A stretch of 64,000 nucleotides of DNA, taken from Prorocentrum cordatum. Taxonomy: Eukaryota; Sar; Dinophyceae; Prorocentrales; Prorocentraceae. This document shows positions 23,901 to 30,010 of this stretch, one piece after another. The stretch's first letter is position 1. Each line of letters begins with the position of its first letter. Location: contig CAUYUJ010015501.1 in NCBI GenBank assembly GCA_963575745.1, forward strand, positions 230,330 through 294,329. Reading direction: 5' to 3'. A program made the position numbers and the translations under genes. Below the pieces are notes generated by a model. The model did not search any database, had not been told where the DNA came from, and saw only the letters and a program-made list of their open reading frames with translations.

Positions 23901-25499
23901 AAGCCGAGGGAGGATAGAACCACCCCTGCCCCCGTCACTTCCGTTTGCCGAGCTGCCCCGGGCGTTTACCACGAACAGTCCTGCCCAGGTGACTTCTGTC
24001 CCCGGGTACGCCTGCAAACGGGCTTCGCTGGCAAGGGTGCTGATTGTGAGGGCGGCTCTTCTGCCCGCAGTGCGCGCGCAAACGGGAACTTCAGACGTCC
24101 GCGGGCAGCAGATACCCGCTGGCGCCGGACCCCCTCCCCGCACTTTCGGCGCTTCCCCCGGCGCGGTTCGCGCGGCGGGCAGAGTTCTGTCTGTGCCTCC
24201 CACATGGGATCCGAGTAGATGAGGTCGGCGGATAGCGCCGCACCGCCGATGCATCGGGGATGCAACTCGATGTGAGGCCCGATCTTCTCCGTGTGACATC
24301 GCAAACGTCGCCGATGCATCGTCAATGCATCGGTGATGCACCGGCAACGCGGCGCGGTTCTCCGACCCCATGTACTGGGCCCCAATTTGGTAGGCCTCTA
24401 GTTGGGGGGGGGAGGTGCCTGGCGCCGGTGGAGATCTTTCTTTCGTGAGCGTCGCAGGTGTTCGTGCGCTGGTCTGCTCTCCTTGGGGGAGGGGAGGCTG
24501 GAAAGAAGGGGTTCAGGGGCAACGTTAGGGTGGGACAGGCTGAGGGGGAGCAAGTATCGTTGAGAGGGGCCTGATAGCCCACCCCGCTCAGGACTGTGTG
24601 GTTTCGCTACCCAGGGCCTATCGGCGATATATCGCCGATACAGGGCGATGATTCCCCCGTGAGCCGGTCCCCTATCGTTGCCCCTAAGGGAAGGGGAGGT
24701 GGGTTGATCATCTCTCCGTTCCTGATCGTCATGAACCTGGAGCCCGCGGTGGCCGTCGCCACGTCGTCCACGTGCGTCATCTTCACGTCCTCCTCCACCA
24801 CCTTGCAGTACCTTCTGACCGATCGCATCATCATGTCGCTGACGATCGCTTACGGGATCGCCAACTTGGCAGCGTCGTATGCCGGGACCAGCCTGGTGCA
24901 CATGATCCAGGAGAGAGAGGTTGTTCCGTCGACCTCATCCTCCTCCCTTATCATCCCCCTCCTCCTGCTTCGTCGTCGTCGTCCTCGTCACCGTCTTCCC
25001 TGCTCTCGAAAGAGAAAACGGCATCAACGCAATTGTCGCAGGTCCTTGCGGATTTCGTGGATTGGCGCTGCGACCCCCACCTTGGCGCGCGGATCGCGCC
25101 AGGATCAGCGCCAGAGGCGCCGCGGGGGGGGGTCCAGCGGCGATCCAAGAACTCCGCGCGGACCTCTGAAAGTTTATGTTTATGCAGTTGTGTCTTCGTC
25201 GATGCTCCTCCTACAGGAAAAGCTGTCTCGTCGTTGGCACGTCAAGGTGATTATGGTGATGATGGTGATGGTGATGGTGATGATGGTGATGATGGTGATG
25301 GTGATGATGACGGTGAGATCCAAGAAATCAGAGCGGACCTCTGAAAGTTTCTAATGATGCAGTTGTTTCTTCTTCTGTGCTCCTCCTACAGGAAAAGCTG
25401 TCTCGTCGTTGGTACATTTCCTCCATCGTGGGCGCTGGAGTGTTCCTGAGCACCGTGCTCGCCCTCACGCAGATGGTGGGGCACCATGAGGGGCACTGA
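5494..25499 (+). CDS. TauE/SafE-family membrane transporter, ten exons
   Basis: Predicted polytopic membrane permease of the TauE/SafE (former DUF81) family, which moves sulfite, organosulfonates or related anions; the substrate here is unknown. Proposed exons: 5494-5712, 5912-~6010, ~6435-6534, 7182-7360, 7569-7653, 9529-9695, 17341-17508, 23619-23839, 24700-24910 and 25392-25499, about 520 codons. It starts with a signal peptide. The two family half-repeats are both present: the first with AGGIGGGGVYV and DAVPLSKGIVFTG, the second with LVGIGGGLIISPF and SSTCVIFTSSSTTLQYL. Phases agree at every junction except those around exon 3 left, which I could not resolve. Introns are mostly GC-AG or GA-AG with G after the acceptor, a known dinoflagellate habit. 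Introns 2, 5, 6 and 7 are swollen by microsatellites and mobile elements. There is no sign of a broken exon, so the gene may be functional. Confidence 0.8.
5912..6010 (+). CDS. Transporter exon 2: first membrane segment
   Basis: Starts after AG at 5910-5911. It encodes APPPKTPHPMWHFEGFQ followed by LRGPHVWVCAVTLSF, the position where eukaryotic members have a tryptophan-rich lumenal stretch running into the first helix. The 3' end is hidden by a TCC tract that starts at about 6010, so the true donor cannot be fixed. Confidence 0.55.
6123..6316. mobile_element. W fold-back element, copy b (intron 2)
   Basis: 194 bp with long inverted arms: TGCATAAACATTAGCTTTCG near the left end pairs with CGAAAGATGCTGTTTATGCA near the right. 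Ends are TCGAGGA and CTTCGA. It lies wholly within intron 2, next to TCC tracts. Confidence 0.75.
6435..6534 (+). CDS. Transporter exon 3: glycine-rich signature
   Basis: Encodes VVLFLAGILCSAGGIGGGG then VYVTVLMVAG, the hallmark first-half glycine motif of TauE/SafE proteins. It ends in phase 1 before GC at 6535 and joins to exon 4 by GC-AG. The 5' boundary is unclear because a polypyrimidine tract without any AG occupies 6329-6440. Confidence 0.75.
6535..7181 (+). other. Transporter intron 3
   Basis: Begins GCCTCC and ends CTTAAG before exon GCCTCG, so the same GGCCTC hexamer lies across both junctions. Holds a TCC tract at 6640-6790. No element or gene recognised in the remaining 390 bases. 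Confidence 0.65.
7182..7360 (+). CDS. Transporter exon 4
   Basis: Encodes GLDISDAVPLSKGIVFTGS, then IASLFLNLRKSF, a polar loop STEDQKKASLVDFNI, and CRLVIPASLGGTYI. The DAVPLSK and IPASLGG blocks are strongly typical of the family. The exon ends with ACATC, which is repeated at the far side of the next intron. Confidence 0.85.
7361..7563 (+). mobile_element. W fold-back element, copy c: it is intron 4
   Basis: 203 bp starting TCGAAGA and ending TCTTCGA, with roughly 70-bp inverted arms and the 5-bp direct repeat ACATC on both sides (7356-7360 and 7564-7568). Removing the element with one ACATC joins GGTYI to GVFLN in frame, exactly as family members read. The boundaries are not GT-AG or GC-AG at any shift within the repeat. 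A GT inside the left arm (GGTGTAAGC near 7393) could be a canonical donor but would insert about 20 foreign residues. Confidence 0.75.
7569..7653 (+). CDS. Transporter exon 5
   Basis: Encodes GVFLNRVLPSVVISMTLTC then TLLAITIQS, a membrane helix that follows the GVLLN-like family block. It ends in phase 1 before GC at 7654. Positions 7564-7568 may be read as exon or intron, because they are one copy of the ACATC repeat. Confidence 0.8.
7690..8580 (-). repeat. Composite repeat, reverse orientation (intron 5)
   Basis: Read on the minus strand the order is TCC tract (8510-8575), D module (8395-8510), 60-bp minisatellite (8110-8395), about 54-bp repeat (7905-8075), C module (7770-7890) and TCC tract (7690-7770). 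The same order recurs at 13260-14945 and 25775-27150. Confidence 0.75.
8700..9060. repeat. S repeat with inverted GTTCTGGAAC motifs
   Basis: Shares AACGTTCTGGAACGCTCTGG and about 110 following bases, with drift, with 44290-44420. The interleaved TTC and GAA blocks look like heat-shock elements, but both copies sit in repeats and not at a clear promoter. Confidence 0.5.
9250..9500. repeat. U repeat, copy 1
   Basis: About 230 bp shared with 48700-48975, including CTGTTTTGCCGATCGGCGCG, CCCCCATGGAGT and GCACTGTTGCAAACAGTCGC. Lies in intron 5. Confidence 0.65.
9529..9695 (+). CDS. Transporter exon 6: cytosolic loop
   Basis: After CCGCAG the exon reads RRACRVMVFRTTWQQYFEEE and an acidic/alanine-rich loop, AEGKAERGDTAAKR and onward, to SEGAE. 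VRTTWQQY-like sequence after the helix is common in protist members. The end is set before GC at 9696, in phase 0; the open frame itself continues to about 9714 before entering TCC repeats. Confidence 0.75.
10008..10123. mobile_element. V inverted-repeat element, copy 1
   Basis: Left end GGGTACCGGTACCG and right end CGGTATCGGTACCG are inverted relative to each other. The interior shares CTCGAAATTCTTGTCAAAAC and neighbours with copies at 38366-38493 and 54360-54502. Confidence 0.55.
10235..10550 (+). repeat. Composite repeat fragment (D module and 60-bp repeat)
   Basis: Starts GGGCGGGCCGGGCTTATTGC and passes into about four diverged units containing GGAGGGC, TTTTCAAA and GCGCCGCGCACTATCG. Confidence 0.6.
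11178..11573 (+). CDS. Unrecognised open frame of 131 codons
   Basis: Unlike its surroundings this stretch is AT-richer and reads like a real soluble protein, for example EEGIAFAAAANDIEHMVVFN and PELILDDLLDAFGEFRRN, with an acidic helix and a lysine/arginine-rich tail. From about residue 95 (MQSAARMWRVL) it enters GC-rich sequence and may have left the true coding region. I recognise no family. It lies inside intron 6 on the same strand, so it may be a piece of a mobile element or a captured gene. Confidence 0.35.
   Translation: MRKIKILSLDIVIRTLEEGIAFAAAANDIEHMVVFNQTYMDLPRILRLTRKQQIAPELILDDLLDAFGEFRRNESIEADIEEHDLRKKRRDQRNPIDRLVKMQSAARMWRVLQDGLVGSVGVPSTIRGGRA
11885..12040. repeat. CAT/ATC and CAGCAT repeat
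   Basis: (CAT)n followed by (CAGCAT)n. Gives H, I or S runs in translation. Confidence 0.9.
12184..12837 (+). pseudogene. C-terminal fragment of a dinoflagellate-type retroelement protein
   Basis: The frame reads QEAVMDFVVAFPASAERWW, LGVNIRSPFNASLADAGR, APGAAGAVGDRAKASRYGE and AVEAGGRLSASAAAALAEL. An Asp before a hydrophobic strand, then WW, a basic strand, and an R-YG block fit the nuclease-like C-terminal domain found after reverse transcriptase in many dinoflagellate elements; this is from memory of the family, not a search. The end runs into a CAT/CAC array that adds a histidine tail, and no reverse transcriptase core is present. Confidence 0.45.
12915..13745. repeat. TCC microsatellite blocks
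   Basis: Two long (TCC)n tracts, 12930-13075 and 13265-13735, separated by about 190 bases of mixed GC-rich sequence. Proline, serine, leucine, glutamate, arginine or glycine runs in the six frames are artefacts. Confidence 0.95.
13785..14945 (+). repeat. Composite repeat, two rounds
   Basis: After the TCC tract come D module 13785-13905, 60-bp minisatellite 13905-14250, 54-bp repeat 14255-14395, C module 14400-14512, TCC 14513-14660, D module 14665-14790 and 60-bp units 14790-14940. Key words are GCGCCGCGCACATTCG, GATGGAGGGCGGGCCG, GTTGATTCGTGGCGTT and GATGAGTCTTGGGT. Confidence 0.8.
14985..15910 (+). repeat. 88-bp tandem repeat (P88), about 11 units
   Basis: Units of 80-97 bases carry GGTGGAGCTCCC, GGGGCCACGAAACGTGTGAG, ATGTGCCGAAATG and CGCATGCGAACCCTGCCACT. 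The left edge, starting near 14940, contains CGCAGTTGTGAATATTGTCT and is shared with the reverse array at 51085-51615. Confidence 0.9.
16030..16400 (+). repeat. Composite repeat fragment (60-bp then 54-bp modules)
   Basis: Two to three 60-bp units, 16040-16195, followed by three 54-bp-like units to 16400 with GTTGATTC, AAGTCCCAGGAATG and TTCTGGCACGA. Order agrees with the other composite copies. Confidence 0.7.
16876..17098. mobile_element. Fold-back element with GGGTACGGAAA arms
   Basis: Left arm near 16888 reads GCCCGAAATGGGTACGGAAA; the right arm near 17068 reads, in reverse complement, GCCCGACATGGGTACCGAAA. About 45 bases pair with few mismatches, and a second inner inverted pair contains AACAGCAG. 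No clear target duplication. It sits about 240 bases before exon 7. Confidence 0.6.
17341..17508 (+). CDS. Transporter exon 7
   Basis: Begins after CTCCAG with VKDGVLTLLVLAVVVLSSSF, a helix, then RFHSAACQNANPEQVYEVC and HHPVFQWLGKDTWPSLQ. FRFH followed by a CxHP-like block is typical between the two halves of the family. Exactly 56 codons, phase 0 at both ends. At its 3' edge the donor is overgrown by a GGA microsatellite starting at 17509, so the splice site there is unusual. Confidence 0.8.
17509..17725. repeat. GGA microsatellite at the intron 7 donor
   Basis: (GGA)n begins directly at the end of exon 7. The acceptor at 23618 is also preceded by GGGGGAG, so the two intron ends share that heptamer. 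Confidence 0.9.
17770..18770 (+). pseudogene. Degraded retroelement protein with zinc-binding motif
   Basis: Coding traces hop between the three plus frames: AYWGAVAMGLAHDFEKI near 17960-18005, TLELLRAWQDHFPRILSC near 18120, IKGHMSTVQAALLDMRWQ near 18233, then TTVCPSCRVPSEICYHEVW with GCP near 18597-18660. The CPxC-(x)n-H-x3-W-x-CP pattern is the zinc-binding segment that follows reverse transcriptase in many dinoflagellate elements. Frameshifts and stops show it is dead. It lies in transporter intron 7. Confidence 0.5.
18771..20665 (+). other. Mixed sequence, possible further retroelement remains
   Basis: A frame at 19560-19776 reads NQIDVSHKQENYWGIWFCRP and CGAQGVGTCVRPARQC, resembling a cysteine-rich C-terminal tail seen in the same element class. 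Otherwise I see only short unconserved frames. All inside intron 7. Confidence 0.35.
20668..21130. repeat. GGA microsatellite, two blocks
   Basis: (GGA)n at 20668-20890 and 21012-21130 with 120 bases of mixed sequence between them. Glycine runs and leucine runs are frame artefacts. Confidence 0.95.
21131..23304 (+). other. Intron 7 interior, no gene seen
   Basis: About 2.2 kb of mixed GC-rich sequence in which I find no conserved protein, RNA or obvious repeat, followed by a short GGA tract at 23305-23395 and more plain intron to 23618. Confidence 0.5.
23619..23839 (+). CDS. Transporter exon 8: second-half glycine motif
   Basis: After CAAAG the exon reads AREDTLQRWMHDGRTADFL, NVFSFASPLALCAAVMAHYN, a basic loop, then LYDAVSVATGMLAGLVGIGG. 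The last block is the second glycine-rich signature of TauE/SafE proteins. GGAGG spans both the donor (23835-23839) and the acceptor (24695-24699), so the cut can be read as GC-AG with G following. Confidence 0.85.
24192..24401. mobile_element. X inverted-repeat element, copy 3 (intron 8)
   Basis: Left end GCCTCCCACATGGGATCCGA pairs with the right end, whose reverse complement reads GCCTACCAAATTGGGGCCCA and then GGGTCGGAG. The interior holds several short CGCCGATGCATCG palindrome-like units. Same family as the copies at 40938, 41573 and 46830. Confidence 0.7.
24700..24910 (+). CDS. Transporter exon 9
   Basis: Encodes GLIISPFLIVMNLEPAVAVA, TSSTCVIFTSSSTTLQYLLT, DRIIMSLTIAYGIANLAAS and YAGTSLVHMIQ. 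These are the most conserved helices of the second half. It ends with CAG before GAGAGAG, giving a GA-AG intron. Confidence 0.9.
25006..25202. mobile_element. W fold-back element, copy d (intron 9)
   Basis: 197 bp from TCGAAAGAG to CTTCGTCGA, flanked by the direct repeat TGCTC at 25001-25005 and 25203-25207. Arms include GCGGATTTCGTGGATTGGCG on the left and GCGATCCAAGAACTCCGCG on the right. Here the element lies inside a larger intron. Confidence 0.85.
25142..25415 (+). repeat. Duplicated W arm, acceptor and exon 10 start
   Basis: Positions 25142-25240 and 25317-25415 are near-identical 99-bp copies. Each holds the right W arm, the acceptor TGCTCCTCCTACAG and the first 24 bases of exon 10. 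Between them lies a 76-bp (ATGGTG)n tract. Only the second copy continues into the true exon. Confidence 0.85.
25392..25499 (+). CDS. Transporter exon 10: C terminus
   Basis: After CTACAG it reads EKLSRRWYISSIVGAGVFL then STVLALTQMVGHHEGH and TGA at 25497-25499, a last helix and short polar tail. Exactly 36 codons with stop, phase 0 with exon 9. Confidence 0.85.
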   Translation, partial: EKLSRRWYISSIVGAGVFLSTVLALTQMVGHHEGH

Positions 25500-25774
25500 G
25501 CGGCGCGGCCTGGGCGACTGCGGCATCGAGCAGCAGCATCGCCACGCCGAGCATGCGAGAGGGAGGGAGCAAGAGAGGGGAGGGGTTAGGAAGGGGGGGG
25601 GGGCGGAGGAGGAGGCGGGGGCGGCAGGAGAGAGCAGGAGGAGGAGGAGACCAGAGGGGGAGGAAGGACGAGGTGCAGGAAAAGAAGGACGACAGGGAAG
25701 AGGCAGGAGGAGGAGGCGGGGGAGGCCGCGGAGGAGGGCAGGAAGCTGTCCTCTTGCCTCGCCGTCCTCCCACG
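25500..25774. other. 3' flank of the transporter gene
   Basis: Purine-rich GGAGG-type sequence on the plus strand without a recognisable terminator or gene. It changes abruptly into a pyrimidine TCC tract near 25775. Confidence 0.5.
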
Positions 25775-27150
25775 CTTCCTCCTCCTCCTCCTCCTCCTCT
25801 CCTCCTCCTCCTCCTCCTACCTCCTCCTCCTCCTCCTCCTCTCCTCCTCCTGCTCCTCCTCCTGCTCCTCCTCCTCCTCCTCCTACTCCTCCTCCTCCTC
25901 CTGCTCCTCCTCCTCCTCTCCCTCCTCTCCTCCTCCTCCTCCTCCTCCTCCTCCTCTCCTGCTCCTCCTCCTCCTCCTCCTCCTCCTCCTCCCTCCTCCT
26001 CCTCCTCCTCCTCCTCCTCCTCCTCCTCCTCCTCCTCCTCCTCCTCCTCCTCTACTGCTTATAAATAACTCCTCCCTGTCGGGCGGGCCGGGCCGGGATG
26101 CCGGGCGGGCTGCACGTCGGGGGGTCGGTGGGGCGATTCCAGGCTTGAAATGGTCGGGCGGGGGGCCCCAAGAACAGAGGTCCCAAAGCCGGGTGGGGAT
26201 GCCGGGTGGGGCGACGCCGGGCGGTTGGCGGGGCGGTTTCGGGTTGGAAATTGTCGGGCGGGGGGGGGGTGTCCAAGAACAGAGTTGCCAGGACCTTGCG
26301 GGCCAGTGGGGACGCCGGGGCGAGGCGGGTTGTGCCGGGGCGCGGTGAGGGTGTCCTTCGAACAGAGGAGGAAGGACGAAGGGGTTGATCTCAAATGCCT
26401 CTGGGGTCGGCGGATTTGCAACCGCACGGGTGGAGGGCGGGCGGCTTTCAAATTGTGGTTCTCGCATCAGCGCCGCGCACATACGTTTGAAGAGTGTACA
26501 AGTGCCTCACGGATGGAGGGCGGCCGTCTTCAGAGTGCGGTTCTCGCTGTAGCGTCGCGCACGTTCGTCTTCAAAGTCCGCAAGCGATCCACGGATGGAA
26601 GGCGGCTCCTTGTCAAAATTCGGTTCTCGCCCCAGCGCCGCGCACATTCGTCTTCAAAGGCCTGCAAGAGTTACGCGGGTGGAGGGCGGGCCGTCTTCAA
26701 AAGTATGTTCCCGCCCTTGCGCCGCGCACATCAGCTGCAAAAGCCTGCAAGAGCTTCACGGACGGAGGGCGGGCCGTTTTCAAAGTGCGGTTATCGCTGT
26801 AGCGCCGCGCGCATCCGTTGTCGGAGTGTAGAACAGTTTCCAGGATTCTTATGGTTGACGTCTCAGAAACTGCGTTGTGGCACGATGTGGGAGGTTTAAC
26901 AGCCACGTTGATTCGCAGTGTTGAAGTCCCAAAAGTGGTTTTTTGGCACGACCCATGCATGAAGAGGGAATTTGGAGGGAGGGTTTATTGCAAAATCGTT
27001 GGTGAGTCTTGGGTTTACACTGGTTCTTTTCTTCCTCCTCCTCCTCCTCCTCCTCCTTCTCCTCCTCCTCCTGATCATGATTCCTCCTCCTCCTCTTCCT
27101 CCTCCTTGTTTCTTCCTTCCTCCTGCTCCGCGTCCGCCTCCTGTTGCTCC
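25775..27150 (+). repeat. Composite repeat, third large copy
   Basis: TCC tract 25775-26055, start of the D module at 26055-26085, a roughly 100-bp GC-rich repeat of two to three units (26085-26400, with GGTCGGGCGGGGGG and CCAAGAACAGAG), 60-bp units 26425-26835, 54-bp units 26850-26950, C module 26960-27030 and TCC to 27135. Confidence 0.8.
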
Positions 27151-27600
27151 TCTGCCCCCTCCGTGTGTGAGCTGAGCGCCGGAGTGCGACCGCCATTGTA
27201 CAAAAGCAGGCGGGCTCTTGAAGCGATTCCTGCTTCGCTGATGGGCATGGAGGATGAGTGGCACCAGGTTGTGTGTGCCCGCCCTCGCTTCATGAAGGCC
27301 GTGGCAGCCATGTGTTGAATGAAAAAGTTGATCCTCATCGTCCCCCTCATCTACCCCACTTCCCGCATTGCTATCAGCATCATCAAATTCTTTACGCTTC
27401 GCGTATCCCCACCAGCCCATCTCACAACAGCAACTCATGCGAAGCATGCCGACAGTCGTGTTTTTCAGGCGTGTGTCCGTTTGGCCCCGCATATCTCCCC
27501 TGTCCCTCCTTCCTCCCGCCTCCTTGTACATCCTCCTTGTGGGGGGAGCGGGAGAAGGACGAGGCGGAGGAGGAGGGAGAGAAAGCGCTCCTCGTGATTT
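27151..27600 (+). other. Mixed sequence with a doubtful 92-codon frame
   Basis: An ATG at 27319 opens MKKLILIVPLIYPTSRIAIS followed by IIKFFTLRVSPPAHL, which resembles a signal peptide, but the tail is low-complexity arginine. There is no support beyond that. Confidence 0.25.
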
Positions 27601-28225
27601 GAGTCGTTTGGGGTTTCTCGTCCTGGTGTGAGTCGTTCGGGCCCTTCTTCCTGGTGTGAGTCGTTCGGGCTCTTCGTGGTGTGAGTCGTTCGGGCTCTTC
27701 GTCCTGGTGTGAGTCGTTCGGGCTTCTCGTGGTGTGAGTTGTTCGGGCCCCTCATCCTGGTGTGAGTCGTTCGGGCCCCTCCTCCTGGTGTGACTCGTTC
27801 GGGCTCCTCGTGGTGTGAGTCGTTCGGGGCCCGCGTCGTGGTGTGAGTCGTTCGGGCTCCTCGTGGTGTGAGTCGTTCGGGCGCCTCGTCCTGGTGTGAG
27901 TCGTTCGGGCCCCTCCTTGTGGTGTGAGTCGTTCGGGCTCTTCGTGGTGTGAGTCGTTCGGGCCCCTCGTCCTGGTGTGAGTCGTTCGGGCTCCTCGTGG
28001 GGCCTCTTGGGGGCCTCTTGGAGCCTCTTGGGCCTCTTGGGGGCCTCTTGGGGCCTCTTGGGGGCCTCTTGGGGGCCTCTTGGGGGCCTCTGGGGGCCTC
28101 TTGGGGGCCTCTTGGGGGCCTCTTGGGGGCCTCTTGGGGGCCTCTTGGGGCCTCTTGGGGGCCTCTTGGGGGCCTCTTGGAGGCCTCTTGGGAGGCTCCT
28201 GGGGGCCTCTTGGGGCCATCTTGGG
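27600..28225 (+). repeat. 24-bp then 12-bp tandem repeats
   Basis: 27600-27990 repeats GTGTGAGTCGTTCGGGC with a C/T-rich linker such as TCCTCGTG about 17 times. 27990-28225 repeats GGGGGCCTCTTG about 20 times. Arg/Thr/His and Gly/Leu frames are artefacts. Confidence 0.9.
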
Positions 28226-28790
28226 GCCTCTTGCGACCTCCTCAGAAGCGCAAAGAAGCGCTGCCCCCTGAGAAGGACAAAATGAGCGCCCAAAACCTCT
28301 GTAAAATCAATGATTTTGCTATGAAGGAAGATGAGCGCGGCCCCCTCGGGAGGCCAAAATGGGGCCAAAACCATCGTAAAAGCAATGATTTTGGCTTCAC
28401 AGAAGAGGAGAGGGTTTTTTCTCTATCCCCCCGTCGGGGCCAGAATCCTCGTGAGGGTCGTCGTTTTTTTGGCCCTCCCAGGAGTCGAAAAAGACCCCCC
28501 TGACGACCCGGCGAACTCCCTCTCCAGGCCCAGGGGGAGGGGGTAGGGGGAGGGGTAAACCCCTCCCCGAAGGGGAAGAAGGGGGGTTGAGGACAGAGGG
28601 GGCTCGCTAAACCACTCACGCCCTAAAGGGCTGGTGGGATTATCGAAGGCGCCTACGGCGAATCACCGCCGCCCCCTGCCTTTTTGGAAGCGCCTATGTG
28701 GCCGAACGTTGAGGCCAGACCTGCCAAGCTATCGGACCATGTGTTCCCCGAATCGGTGTGGAAGCCTTCGGGGAACACGTGGGCATCTTG
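28226..28790. other. Mixed sequence with short about 95-bp repeat
   Basis: Two to three loose units containing GTAAAATCAATGATTTTG or GTAAAAGCAATGATTTTG, then GGGGGAGGGG sequence. Around 28645-28720, TTATCGAAGGCGCCTACGGC and its neighbours are shared with 54560-54630. Confidence 0.45.
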
Positions 28791-30010
28791 AAGGTCATCT
28801 TGGCCGTTTGGAGGCCATTTTGACCCGTGCGGGCCTTCTTGGAGGACATCTTGGAGGGCTCTTGGGCCGTCTTGGAGGCCATCTTGAGCGTCTTGGAGAC
28901 CTCTTGGGCCGTCTTGGGGGCCTCTTGGGGCCGTGTCTTGGGCTTCTTGGGCGATCTTTGGGGGCACTTGGGCCGTCTCGGGCCGTCGGAAGGCAGAAAA
29001 AAAGCAAATGCCACAATCCTTCAACCACCCATGGGAAATCAATGATTCTGGCCTTTTCGGGCCTTCCTGGAGGCCCTCTTGGAGGCCTCTTGGGCCGTCT
29101 TGGGCCATCTTAGGGCCATGTTCGGCCGCCTTGGTGGGCCCCTGGTCCGTCTGACGCCGTCGGAAGCCGTTTAGGGGTCTCTATGGGCCGACTTGGGGCC
29201 CTCTTGGAATGCTCCAGGGCCGTCTTGGATGCCCATCTGCCGTCTTGGGGGCATCTTGGGGCCGTCTTGGGGCCCTCTTGGGCCGTTCTGGGGCCATCTT
29301 GGAGGCCTCTTGGGCGATCTTTCGGCGATCTTCGAGGACTCTTGGGCCGTCTCGGGCCGTCGGAAGGCCGAAAAGAAGCAAATGCCAAAATCCGTCAAAA
29401 ACCTTAGACACATCAATGTTTTGGGCCTCTTCTGGCCTTCCTGGAGGCCCTCTTGGGGGCCTCCTGAGCCGTCTTGGGCCAGCTTCGAGTCAACTTCGGC
29501 CATCTTGGTGGGTTCCTGGCACGTCTGACACCGTCGGGAGCCGTCTTGGGGGCCTTTCTGGGCCGACTTGGGGCCCTCTTGGGGCGCTTCGGGGCCGTCT
29601 TGGAGGCCATCTTGGGAGTCTTGGAGGCCATCTTGGGCGCGTTGGAGGCCTCTTGGGCCGTCTTGGGGCCCTCTTGGGGCCGTCTTGGAGGCCACTTGGG
29701 CCGTCATGGGGCCCTTTGGGGGGCCTCTTGGGCGATCTTGTGGGCCTCTTGGGCCGTCATGGGCCGTCGGAAAGCCGAAAAGGCGCAAATGCCAAATCTC
29801 TCAAACAACTAAGGAAAATATATGATGTTGGTCCTTTCGGGCCTTCCTGGAGGACGTTTTGGAGGGCTCTTGGGCCGTCTTGCGGGCCTGTTGGGCCGTC
29901 GTAGACCATCTTGAGGCCATTTTGGGCCGTCTTGGAGGAATCTTGGGCCGTCTTGGAGACGTCTTGGAGACCATACTGGGCCATCTTGGCCGTCTTGTGG
30001 ACGCCATCTT
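28791..30010 (+). repeat. GGCCGTCTTGGA array with higher-order period
   Basis: 12-bp-like units GGCCGTCTTGGG/GGCCATCTTGGA are interrupted three times, at about 28985, 29355 and 29766, by a longer block starting CGTCGGAAGGC and AAAAG.AGCAAATGCC. Spacing of these blocks is 370 and 411 bases, so this is a higher-order repeat. Confidence 0.85.

Noticed and set aside
26896-28374. 492-codon minus-strand frame
   Set aside because: Consists of the GTGTGAGTCGTTCGGGC and GGGGGCCTCTTG tandem arrays plus TCC sequence.
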